Translations under genes and position numbers: made by a program
Assembly: GCF_900044055.2 (NCBI RefSeq)
Contig: NZ_FCOX02000003.1
Location: forward strand, 124,001-188,000
Origin: Caballeronia calidae
GTDB taxonomy: Bacteria; Pseudomonadota; Gammaproteobacteria; Burkholderiales; Burkholderiaceae
Length of the DNA stretch: 64,000 nt
Direction of reading: 5' to 3'
The notes under the pieces: model-generated
The model's input: the letters and a program-made list of their open reading frames with translations, nothing else
What the model was told of the DNA's origin: nothing
The model's database searches: none
Part shown: piece after piece, positions 36,411-43,276 of the stretch
How the letters are laid out: each line of letters starts with the position of its first letter
Numbering within the stretch: position 1 is the stretch's first letter

Positions 36411-36426
36411 AGCAACGGCTGTGCCA
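36411..36426 (-). promoter_or_regulatory. Putative sigma-54 promoter of rpoN
   Basis: On the minus strand TGGCACAGCCGTTGCT matches the consensus TGGCAC-N5-TTGC completely and ends about 55 bp before the rpoN ATG. It suggests that this sigma-54 drives its own synthesis. Confidence 0.8.
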
Positions 36427-36678
36427 TGTCGAGGTAAGGCCGCGCCGCGACTACGTTTTTCGCGATCGGCTCAGTTCTTTTTGAAGCGTTTGCCCGCCTC
36501 TTTCACGCAGTTTTTACACGGCTTCAGACAAAAGCGCCGCGCGTTTCACGCTTCGCCGGGCGCGCTGCGGCGGGCATTCGGACGAACGTCGACGATTTGT
36601 TCGAGAACGCGTCATCGCCTTGACGGGCGGTGATCCGGACGTGTTCGCCGGCCTGTTCGGTCGCGCGCACTTCCGATG
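36427..36678. other. Intergenic region upstream of rpoN and BON-domain gene
   Basis: The divergent region between rpoN (minus) and the BON gene (plus), flanked by their -24/-12 sequences. It would be the place for shared enhancer sites; I could not define any palindrome with confidence. Confidence 0.4.
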
Positions 36679-36694
36679 CGGCATGCAAGTTGCG
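36679..36694 (+). promoter_or_regulatory. Putative sigma-54 promoter of BON-domain gene
   Basis: CGGCATGCAAGTTGCG has correct GG/GC spacing and an intact TTGC; it is about 114 bp before the ATG at 36807. A second, weaker GGGCACGATCCCCGCG begins about 20 bp downstream. Confidence 0.6.
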
Positions 36695-36806
36695 GATCAG
36701 GGGCACGATCCCCGCGCCACGCTTGGGGACGTGATCGAAGAGCCGCCTCGCGCACGGGATCGGGCGAACGGGGCGCCAGACCAAAATCGAAAATGGGAGC
36801 AATGCC

Positions 36807-37148
36807 ATGAAGACGACTCAAATCCTGAAGGCAGCCGGCGGTATCGCGTGTGTCGTGTTCGCGCTGAACGTAGGCGCGCAAACCAATTCGGCGTCGTCGA
36901 CGAAAGGTGCCGACACGTCGATGGGCCAGAAGGTCGACGACAGCGCGATCACGACCAAGGTGAAGGCCGAGCTGCTCGGCGCGAAGAACGTCAAGTCCAC
37001 GCACATCCACGTGAAGACGCACGGGGGTGTCGTTTCGCTGACGGGCTCGGTGCCGTCGGCCGAAGACAAGACCGCTGCGGAGGACGTCGTCTCTAACGTC
37101 TCGGGTGTTGCTTCCGTGAAGAATCATCTTAAAATCGCCGCCAAGTAA
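36807..37148 (+). CDS. Periplasmic BON-domain protein (OsmY-like)
   Basis: A 113-residue protein with a signal peptide (about 24 residues, ending NVGA). A single BON domain follows: DDSAITTKVKAELLGAKNVK, then IHVKTHGGVVSLTGSVPSAE and the closing VSGVASVKNHLKI. BON domains bind phospholipid or envelope components, and OsmY-type members are induced by osmotic or stationary stress. GGGAG precedes the ATG. Its putative sigma-54 promoter fits the surrounding block. Confidence 0.93.
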   Translation: MKTTQILKAAGGIACVVFALNVGAQTNSASSTKGADTSMGQKVDDSAITTKVKAELLGAKNVKSTHIHVKTHGGVVSLTGSVPSAEDKTAAEDVVSNVSGVASVKNHLKIAAK

Positions 37149-37473
37149 TGGCATAGTTCCTATGCCCGGCTCGCCAGGGCGGGCCGCGGTCCAGTGCCAG
37201 CAGCACGGAACCCGCGCGGGTTCGACGATTCGCCGCGAGTGGCGAGGACTCGGACGAAGCGCGGGTTCGCGCATCGGGGCATCGCGGTTCCGGTCGCATC
37301 GGAGGCGGTGTCGGTCGCAGTCGCAACATCGAGCAGCTTCACGCAGTGCGCATCACCTCGCAGCACTTCGAAACCTAAAAAACGAAGTACGACCGTTCAG
37401 GACGGTACTCACACAGGAGGCTCACGAGCGCGCAGCAGCCCGGTGCTCGGAGGCCCCGACAAAGGAGCTCTTC
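37149..37473. other. Intergenic region between BON and 75-residue protein genes
   Basis: 325 bp with no credible gene. No convincing -24/-12 sequence was found: GGGCATCGCGGTTCCG near 37278 lacks the GC of the -12 element. Nothing else is recognised. Confidence 0.45.
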
Positions 37474-37701
37474 ATGAAGACGAAAAAGATGGCATTGATC
37501 GGCGCGCTGGCGCTGGCATTCTCGACGACGGCATTCGCGCAGGCAGCGTCCGATGCGACCGCGACGGGCGCGAACGGGCAGGCGAAACCGCAGAAGGGCA
37601 CGACGCTGCATCAGCAGAACAAGGCGCAGAAGCTGAAGGGCGCGTCGGCGGCGGCGGCGGCTTCGGCGCTCGGCACGAACGACAAGGGCGCGCCGCAGTA
37701 A
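37474..37701 (+). CDS. Small secreted protein, unknown function
   Basis: A 75-residue protein starting MKTKKMALIGALALAFSTTA, a signal peptide cleaved probably after AFA (about residue 23). The mature part is short, alanine/lysine/glutamine-rich and low complexity (KGTTLHQQNKAQKLKGASAA). AAAGGAG stands in front of the ATG. A terminator follows. No domain is recognised; it is probably a periplasmic stress-type small protein. Confidence 0.8.
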   Translation: MKTKKMALIGALALAFSTTAFAQAASDATATGANGQAKPQKGTTLHQQNKAQKLKGASAAAAASALGTNDKGAPQ

Positions 37702-37742
37702 CGCGCGCTTCTCATCGTCGTCTCTCGTCCTCGGGACGAACG

Positions 37743-37772
37743 AACGGCCGCATCGCGCGGCCGTTTGCTTTT
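37743..37772 (+). terminator. Terminator after small secreted protein gene
   Basis: AACGGCCG (37743-37750) pairs with CGGCCGTT (37758-37765), then GCTTTTT. Confidence 0.8.
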
Positions 37773-37814
37773 TGCGCGGCCCTTATCCTTCGGTGGGCCG
37801 CGTCAGGCTTCGCG

Positions 37815-38267
37815 TCAGGATTTCGCGGCAGCGTACTGATCGCGCAGATCGCGGATGCGATCGTGATTCTCGATCACGCCCTGGTACTGACGCTCGACCA
37901 CCGCGCGGATATCGGCGGGCAGATCCTTGTCGAGCGCTTCACGATAGTTCTTCTTCGCGGCGTCTTCTCCGCGCTCGCATTCGGCCAGAATCGCGTGATC
38001 GCTATGGCCGCTCACGGCCGACTTCACATCGACCCAGCCGCGATGCAGCGCGCCGGCCACCGAGCCGCCGGTTTCAGGCTTGCCGCCCAGACGTGCGACG
38101 ATGTCCTGCAGTTCGCGCGCGCCTTCCGTGCACTTTTGCGCGCGATTCTGAAACAGCAACTTGAGGCTTGGATCACGCGTATCCTCGGCGGCCTTGAGAA
38201 AACCCTTTTCGCCATCCTTCGAGGTTTCGACGAGATCGTTGAGTACCGATACGACGTTCGTGCTCAT
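37815..38267 (-). CDS. PA2169-family four-helix-bundle protein (DUF2383)
   Basis: The ATG at 38267, with AAGGAGG upstream, gives 150 residues, MSTNVVSVLNDLVETSKDGE onward. The pattern of long helices with E/H residues (GEKGFLKAAEDTRDPSLK; RGEDAAKKNYREALDKDLPA; ERQYQGVIENHDRIRDLRDQ) is that of the DUF2383/PA2169 ferritin-like bundle, often stress-linked. It has a near-perfect -24/-12 sequence upstream, back to back with one serving the divergent gene. Confidence 0.92.
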   Translation of the reverse strand: MSTNVVSVLNDLVETSKDGEKGFLKAAEDTRDPSLKLLFQNRAQKCTEGARELQDIVARLGGKPETGGSVAGALHRGWVDVKSAVSGHSDHAILAECERGEDAAKKNYREALDKDLPADIRAVVERQYQGVIENHDRIRDLRDQYAAAKS

Positions 38268-38336
38268 GTAACACCTCCTTTTAGTTTCGACGTTGCCACA
38301 GCGCGACCCCACCGGGTGCGGGTCGCCGATTCATTG

Positions 38337-38352
38337 CGCACGCGGCGTGCCA
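38337..38352 (-). promoter_or_regulatory. Putative sigma-54 promoter of DUF2383 gene
   Basis: On the minus strand TGGCACGCCGCGTGCG has a perfect TGGCACG -24 part and GTGC at -12, about 70 bp before the start codon. It is only 16 bp from an opposite-facing sigma-54 sequence. Confidence 0.7.
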
Positions 38353-38368
38353 CCGCGGCCGGCAGCCG

Positions 38369-38384
38369 GGGCACATCGCTTGCT
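38369..38384 (+). promoter_or_regulatory. Putative sigma-54 promoter of 38453 gene
   Basis: GGGCACATCGCTTGCT differs from TGGCAC-N5-TTGC only at the first base and lies about 70 bp before the GTG start. It is divergent from the neighbouring minus-strand promoter. Confidence 0.75.
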
Positions 38385-38452
38385 CTGGCCATGGGATGAC
38401 AGCGCGCGCCCGAATCGAGACGCGCGCACGAGCACGGCAACGGGAGAGCGTA

Positions 38453-38704
38453 GTGAAGTCTTTCAATCGACTCGCGAATCGCGAGTTTCTGATCATCGTG
38501 GCGATCGCCGCGTCGGCGCTGAGTCTGCATGTCCGCCAGCGCACGATCGAGATGCACGCGCAGGCCGCGCACGCGCCGCGCGAAGACTACGGCCGCATCT
38601 GCGAGCCGCCCGCGGCGAACGTCGGCGAGGCGCGCATGATGTCTGCGGACTGCGGCATTCGGGCCGACGCGCGGCGCGATCGTCCGCACGCGCCGTGGGT
38701 CTGA
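38453..38704 (+). CDS. Small single-helix membrane protein, unknown function
   Basis: The GTG at 38453 is chosen because GGGAGAG lies at good distance; the product has 83 residues. After VKSFNRLANR comes one hydrophobic helix (EFLIIVAIAASALSLHV), then a hydrophilic tail with two cysteines (ICEPPA and ADCGIR), possibly in the periplasm. No family is recognised. It is alone behind a strong putative sigma-54 promoter. Confidence 0.7.
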   Translation: MKSFNRLANREFLIIVAIAASALSLHVRQRTIEMHAQAAHAPREDYGRICEPPAANVGEARMMSADCGIRADARRDRPHAPWV

Positions 38705-38730
38705 ATCGGCTCACCGGGCGAGCCACGCAA

Positions 38731-38755
38731 CAACGCCCGCGCGAGGCGGGCGTTG
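38731..38755. terminator. Bidirectional hairpin between convergent genes
   Basis: A perfect 10-bp stem CAACGCCCGC/GCGGGCGTTG. T-tracts are weak on both sides, so this is a likely but not ideal terminator for the flanking convergent genes. Confidence 0.55.
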
Positions 38756-38780
38756 TCGCTGATCCGGCCTGACGGACTGG

Positions 38781-39356
38781 TCACATGCGCGTTTGCGCGA
38801 ATTCCCCCACCGGATGGGGCGGCTGCAGCGGATCGAAATCGCTCCAGCGGCCTTGCTTCCAGCGTCCCGACGCGCGCTCGATATCCATGCCGCCTGCCTC
38901 GCGCAGCGCCGTGGCGGCCTGATCCTGCGTTTCCGGCGATACGTGGACCGCGACGAGCACGCCCGCATGGCGTGCGGGCTCCTCGGCGTGCGCGGCCGTC
39001 GTCGGCTTCTTCTTCGTGTGCGACATCGCGCCGGCGAGCGATCCCACATACGCGCCGACGCCCGCCGCGATCACCGAAACGAGCAGCGGTGACTTGAAGA
39101 TTGCGAATATCGCCGCGCCCACGATCGCGCCGATGACCGCGCCGATCGTCACGCCCTTGCCGGCGCCCTTGGGCGCGCCGCTCGCGCCCGCATCCGTGCC
39201 GACGTCGCCGCCGACCGGAAAGCGCGCGTGCTGGCCGCTCGGATTGACGAAGAAGAGCGTCACGTCTTCTTCCAGGAAGCCGCCCGCGAAGAGCTTCTGA
39301 GCTGCCGTTTCGGCGGCGCGAAAGGTCTGAAATCGGCCCGCAATGATCAGGGACAT
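38781..39356 (-). CDS. Glycine-zipper membrane protein, unknown function
   Basis: A 191-residue protein, MSLIIAGRFQTFRAAETAAQ onward. A soluble N-terminal part (about 1-65) precedes a glycine/alanine-rich double helix (VTIGAVIGAIVGAAIFAIF and LVSVIAAGVGAYVGSLAGAM), typical of glycine-zipper membrane insertion. A second soluble domain ends in a segment about an alanine-rich helix and DIERASGRWKQGRWSDFDP. GGAGGG precedes the ATG. It appears to be the last gene of the operon starting at the PfpI-like gene. Confidence 0.85.
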   Translation of the reverse strand: MSLIIAGRFQTFRAAETAAQKLFAGGFLEEDVTLFFVNPSGQHARFPVGGDVGTDAGASGAPKGAGKGVTIGAVIGAIVGAAIFAIFKSPLLVSVIAAGVGAYVGSLAGAMSHTKKKPTTAAHAEEPARHAGVLVAVHVSPETQDQAATALREAGGMDIERASGRWKQGRWSDFDPLQPPHPVGEFAQTRM

Positions 39357-39413
39357 TGTTCCCTCCTTGTTGGCTGAGCTACGTGAGTCGGGTCGCGTTG
39401 CGTGACAGGCCGG

Positions 39414-39701
39414 TCAGTCGGGTTCCATGCCGGCGACGCGGAACAAGCCGCTTCTCAACACGGCGGGCTGGCCGCCGTTGTCATCGAGCACTTCGGCGCA
39501 TACCGCGCGGATGCGCGCCGAACCGCGCGCGAAGGCATCGAGCAGATCGTCCTCGCGCGGAGACTTCGCGCCGAAGTGATCCTCGAGCGCCTCGGCGCTG
39601 ATCGAGCATACGACCGGTTCGCCGTCGATGAGCGCGGCGAAGTGGACCGCGAGATCATCGCCGTCATAAACGGGGGCTTCGTCCGCAAACGTGATATGCA
39701 T
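39414..39701 (-). CDS. DUF1488 family protein
   Basis: The ATG at 39701 gives 95 residues, MHITFADEAPVYDGDDLAVH onward, the pattern of the small DUF1488 family (VVCSISAEALEDHFGA is the conserved core). GAGGA is upstream. Function unknown. It lies 71 bp after the DUF4142 gene and 57 bp before the glycine-zipper gene on the same strand, so all are probably one transcript. Confidence 0.85.
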   Translation of the reverse strand: MHITFADEAPVYDGDDLAVHFAALIDGEPVVCSISAEALEDHFGAKSPREDDLLDAFARGSARIRAVCAEVLDDNGGQPAVLRSGLFRVAGMEPD

Positions 39702-39772
39702 GGTGGAGTCCTCATAGGCGGGACGAGAGGCGCAACGGGACGCGAACGCGCGCCCGGCGGCATTCGCGATGC

Positions 39773-40336
39773 TCATGACGCCGCCTTCGCTTTCGCGAGT
39801 TGCTGCGCCATCTCGCAGTGATGGCTGATGACCGGCAGCGCCTTCGTCGCCGCTGCCTTCAACGCGGTGTCGTTGCCGCTTTCGCTCTCTTTCCTGAACA
39901 GCTCGACAGCCTTCTGATGCCCGCTCACGGCTACCTGTTCAATATAGGCCTTGTCGAACTCCGCGCCCTGAAGATTTTGCAAGCTGCCGATCAAGGCCGA
40001 ATCGGCGGCGGGCGGCGCGGTGATGCCGTGGCGTTTCGCGAGCACGTCGAGATTGCGCGCGAGCTTGGTGTGATCGATGATCATTCGCTGTGCGAACTCC
40101 CGCACCTGCCGGCCGCTCGCGTGCGTGAGCGCGAGCTTGCTCGCCGCAAGCTCCGTCGCGCCCGCCTGGCCGGCGTCCTGCAGAAACTGCTGATCGATGG
40201 GCGAGAGCGTCTGGCTTTGCGCGTCGCCCGCGCCCGCCGTGCCTTGCGTCTGCGCCTGCGCAGGCGGCGCGAGCGCGGCAACGGCGGCGAGCGACAACGC
40301 GATCACGCGCGTGTACGACATGGGCGATCTCGACAT
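39773..40336 (-). CDS. Periplasmic DUF4142 protein
   Basis: The start at 40336, with GGGAG upstream, gives 187 residues with a signal peptide (about residues 1-30, ending PAQAQ). The mature domain has the DUF4142 ferritin-like pattern: DQQFLQDAGQAGATELAASK, then VREFAQRMIIDHTKLARNLD and SGHQKAVELFRKESESGND. His residues in MIIDHTK and SGHQK are conserved candidates for a metal site. It is 23 bp downstream of the PfpI-like gene in the same operon. Stress-linked; exact function unknown. Confidence 0.9.
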   Translation of the reverse strand: MSRSPMSYTRVIALSLAAVAALAPPAQAQTQGTAGAGDAQSQTLSPIDQQFLQDAGQAGATELAASKLALTHASGRQVREFAQRMIIDHTKLARNLDVLAKRHGITAPPAADSALIGSLQNLQGAEFDKAYIEQVAVSGHQKAVELFRKESESGNDTALKAAATKALPVISHHCEMAQQLAKAKAAS

Positions 40337-40359
40337 CGAATTGTCTCCCATGCAATGGG

Positions 40360-40911
40360 TCAGGCGGCGCGCGTCTTGCCGAGCGCCTCGATCAAAGCCT
40401 TGTTGAACGCGGGCAGGTCGTCGGGCTTGCGGCTTGTGATGAGATTGCCGTCGATCTGCACTTCCTGGTCGACCCACGTGCCGCCCGCGTTGCGCACGTC
40501 GTCCTGCAGGCTCGGCCAGCTCGTCATCGTGCGGCCCGCGACGATGCCCGCCGAGATCGGCAGCCAGCCGCCGTGGCAGATCACGGCGATCGGCTTCTTC
40601 GCCTTGTCGGCTTCCTTCACGAAGTTCTGCGCCTTGGCATCGAGCCGGATCGCGTCGCCGTTCACGACGCCGCCGGGCAGCACGAGCGCGTCGTAGTCGG
40701 CGGCGTTCGCGGCGTCGAAGGTCACGTCGACGTTCACCTTGTCGCCTTTGTCGACATGCTTGAAACCCTGGATCTGTCCGGGCATCTGCGACACGACATG
40801 CACTTGCGCGCCGGCTTCCTTCAGCGCGCGCTGGGGCTCGACGAGCTCCGCCTGTTCGAAGCCGTCGACGGCGAGAATCGCGACCTTGCAGCCGTTGAGG
40901 GAATGGGCCAT
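40360..40911 (-). CDS. DJ-1/PfpI family protein (YhbO/general stress protein 18-like)
   Basis: The 183-residue protein has the PfpI fold with the nucleophile elbow AVICHGGW (Cys and His) and AILAVDGFEQAELVEP at the N-terminus, where the Glu assists the Cys. Relatives act as deglycases, peptidases or chaperones, the activity being disputed. AAGGAG precedes the ATG. It is first in a four-gene unit (PfpI, DUF4142, DUF1488, glycine zipper) behind an excellent -24/-12 sequence. Confidence 0.93.
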   Translation of the reverse strand: MAHSLNGCKVAILAVDGFEQAELVEPQRALKEAGAQVHVVSQMPGQIQGFKHVDKGDKVNVDVTFDAANAADYDALVLPGGVVNGDAIRLDAKAQNFVKEADKAKKPIAVICHGGWLPISAGIVAGRTMTSWPSLQDDVRNAGGTWVDQEVQIDGNLITSRKPDDLPAFNKALIEALGKTRAA

Positions 40912-40974
40912 CTACACACTCCTTGTTGCTGATTTCGAACGCTCCGCATGCGCGGAATCCCTGTCCGGAGTTTC

Positions 40975-40990
40975 AGCAAAGGCTGTGCCC
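40975..40990 (-). promoter_or_regulatory. Putative sigma-54 promoter of PfpI operon
   Basis: On the minus strand GGGCACAGCCTTTGCT differs from TGGCAC-N5-TTGC only at the first base and lies about 65 bp before the start codon. Confidence 0.78.
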
Positions 40991-41017
40991 AGCGCGGCGG
41001 CCGGGCGGGAGCGCGCA

Positions 41018-42385
41018 TCAGGCGGGTTCGGCGCTGCGCTTGCCCGTGAGGCGCAACATGCTGACCACGGCGGCGGCGGCCGAGAACGCCGCCGCGACGG
41101 CGAGCGCGATCACGGGGCCTTCTTTCGGCGCGAAGCCGAAGATCAGCGCGACGAGCGCCGCGCCGAGCGTCTGCCCGGTGAGACGCGCGGTGCCGAGCAT
41201 GCCGCTCGCGCCGCCGCTGCGATGGCGCGGCGCGGACGCGAGCATCTGACGATTGTTGGGCGACTGGAAAAGCCCGAAGCCGAGCCCGCATACGGCCATG
41301 CGCCACGCGATGTCGAACGCGGACGGATGCGCGCCGACGTTCGCGAGCAGCACGAGCCCGACGGTGAGAATCGCGAGACCGATGCCGCCGAGCAGCCCCG
41401 CCGAATAGCGGTCCGCGAGCACGCCTGCCATCGGCGCGACGAACACGATGACGAGCGGCCACGGCGTCATCAGAAAGCCGGTCTCGACCTGGCTCATGCC
41501 GAAGTTGTTCTGCAGCAGGAAGGGCAGCGAGACGAACGCGAGCATCTGCGCGCAGAACGAACAGACCGAGGTGCCGACCGACAGCGCGAACACCGGAATG
41601 CGCAGCAGATCGACGGGCAGAAGCGGCGCGCTTTGCGTCAGTTGCCGCTTCACGAAGAAGTAGCCGATGACTGCCGTCACGATGATCTCGCCGACGAGAT
41701 ATGGCCGATGCTCGCCATGGCCGAAGCCGTCGATCGCGACGATCGCGATGCCGAAGAAGAGCGCGTTCATGATCGCGCTGATGTAGTCGTACGGCTGCCG
41801 ATGCCCCGGCGTGCGCGGCAGCGACTTCCATCCGATCGCGAGCGCCGCGACGCCGATCGGCACGTTGATCGCGAAGAGCCACGGCCAGGTCGCGACGGAG
41901 AGCACGCCCGAGGCGACGGTCGGCCCGATCACCGACGAGATCGCGACGACCGATGCGTTGATCGACACACCGCGCCCCAGTTGATCGTGCGGATAGATGA
42001 TGCGCACGAGCGCGGTGTTCACGCTCATGATGCCCGCCGCGCCGAAGCCCTGAACGACGCGCGCGAGGGTGAGCGCCGCGAGCGAGCCCGACAGCGCGCA
42101 CGCGAACGACGACACCGTGAAGAGCGCGAGCCCCGCCATATACACGCGCCGGTAGCCGATGCGATCGCCGAGCGAGGCGAGCGGCAGCAGCGAAATGGTG
42201 ATGGCGAGCTGATACGCGTTGACGACCCAGATGGAGTCGGCGGGAGAAGCATTCAGATTGCGCGCGATGGTCGGCAGCGCGACATTGGCGATGGCGCCGT
42301 CGAGCACCGCGAGCGTGACGCCGAGCGCGATGACGGCAATGGCCCAGTATCGCTGGGGCAGCGGCAGACCTGGTTCGGAATCCAT
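41018..42385 (-). CDS. MFS transporter, DHA2 (EmrB/QacA-like) drug:proton antiporter family
   Basis: A 455-residue membrane protein with about 14 helices. Motifs include VTLAVLDGAIANVALPTIAR in helix 1 (motif D1 of DHA2), LGDRIGYRRVYMAGLALF (motif A), and LARVVQGFGAAGIMSVNTAL (motif B). Probably a multidrug or metabolite exporter in the inner membrane. It is rather short for DHA2, so the helix count is an estimate. No membrane-fusion partner is adjacent. Confidence 0.9.
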   Translation of the reverse strand: MDSEPGLPLPQRYWAIAVIALGVTLAVLDGAIANVALPTIARNLNASPADSIWVVNAYQLAITISLLPLASLGDRIGYRRVYMAGLALFTVSSFACALSGSLAALTLARVVQGFGAAGIMSVNTALVRIIYPHDQLGRGVSINASVVAISSVIGPTVASGVLSVATWPWLFAINVPIGVAALAIGWKSLPRTPGHRQPYDYISAIMNALFFGIAIVAIDGFGHGEHRPYLVGEIIVTAVIGYFFVKRQLTQSAPLLPVDLLRIPVFALSVGTSVCSFCAQMLAFVSLPFLLQNNFGMSQVETGFLMTPWPLVIVFVAPMAGVLADRYSAGLLGGIGLAILTVGLVLLANVGAHPSAFDIAWRMAVCGLGFGLFQSPNNRQMLASAPRHRSGGASGMLGTARLTGQTLGAALVALIFGFAPKEGPVIALAVAAAFSAAAAVVSMLRLTGKRSAEPA

Positions 42386-42485
42386 CGATGGGCGGGAAGT
42401 GGCGGGCGGCGCATTGTATGGCGCGCCGTTTTCAAATGGCTTGTAGGCGAGGCGCGGCCGGAAAAGCCGCGCCCGGTGCCCGCGC

Positions 42486-42989
42486 TCACTTCAGTTCGTA
42501 GAGGCCGGTGTAGGTCGCCGAATCGATCTCGTTCAGATGCGTCATGAAGCGCGCGACCGCGTTGGTCGTGTTCACGTCGAGCGGCAGGCTCTCCGCCGAA
42601 AGCGCATGGATGCGGAAGATATAGCGATGCGGCTTGTCCCCGCGCGGCGGCGCCGCGCCGCCGAAGCCGACCGTGCCGTAGTCGTTGCGCAGTTGCAGCG
42701 CGCCTTGCGGCAGCAGACTGCCGTCGGCCTTGCCGGCGTTGCGCGGCAGCGAGCGCGCATCGGGCGGAATGTTGACGACGATCCAGTGCCAGAAGCCGCT
42801 GCCCGTGGGCGCGTCGGGATCGTAGACGGTGAGCGCGAGGCTGCGCGTTTCGGCGGGCGGATCTTCCCATTGCAGCGCCGGGGAAACGTTCTCGCCCGAG
42901 CCGCCGAAGGCTTGCTGGTCGAATTCCTGCGCGTGCGTCATGAAGCCGTTCGCCGGAAACTCGTCGGACCAGATGCGGAAATCAGCCAT
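42486..42989 (-). CDS. YbhB/YbcL family Raf-kinase-inhibitor-like (PEBP) protein
   Basis: The ATG at 42989, with AAGGAGG upstream, gives 167 residues. The PEBP ligand pocket is visible in LTVYDPDAPTGSGFWHWIVV and the C-terminal PHRYIFRIHALS. Bacterial members are cytosolic or periplasmic with unknown ligand; no signal peptide is seen here. It stands alone, with a putative -24/-12 sequence about 87 bp upstream, which would extend the sigma-54 block to this gene. Confidence 0.92.
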   Translation of the reverse strand: MADFRIWSDEFPANGFMTHAQEFDQQAFGGSGENVSPALQWEDPPAETRSLALTVYDPDAPTGSGFWHWIVVNIPPDARSLPRNAGKADGSLLPQGALQLRNDYGTVGFGGAAPPRGDKPHRYIFRIHALSAESLPLDVNTTNAVARFMTHLNEIDSATYTGLYELK

Positions 42990-43074
42990 GAGAGTCGTGC
43001 CTCCTTCTTCTTGCGATGTGGATGGATGCGGCACAGCGCATCGCGCCGCGTGGTGTCGCGGTCATGCGAGCGCG

Positions 43075-43090
43075 TGCAGCAAACGTGCCC
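43075..43090 (-). promoter_or_regulatory. Putative sigma-54 promoter of PEBP gene
   Basis: On the minus strand GGGCACGTTTGCTGCA has GGCACG and TGCA at correct spacing. The -12 begins CT rather than TT and the first base is G. Confidence 0.55.
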
Positions 43091-43276
43091 GAGCGCGGCG
43101 CCGCGAGGAGCGCGAGCGCAGCGGCGGCGAAGCCAATCGAGTGTAGCATCCGCCCCCGATATCCCGCTGGCGCAAACGTCGCGGCTCAAGGTGCGCAAGA
43201 GGCCGATTCGGCCCTGCAAAAATGGCGCGATACAATAATGAGATGAATTCAGCCGGCGCGAGCCGAAAGGACGACC

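Noticed and set aside
37278-37293. GGGCATCGCGGTTCCG before the 75-residue secreted protein gene
   Set aside because: No GC at the -12 position; not accepted as a sigma-54 promoter.
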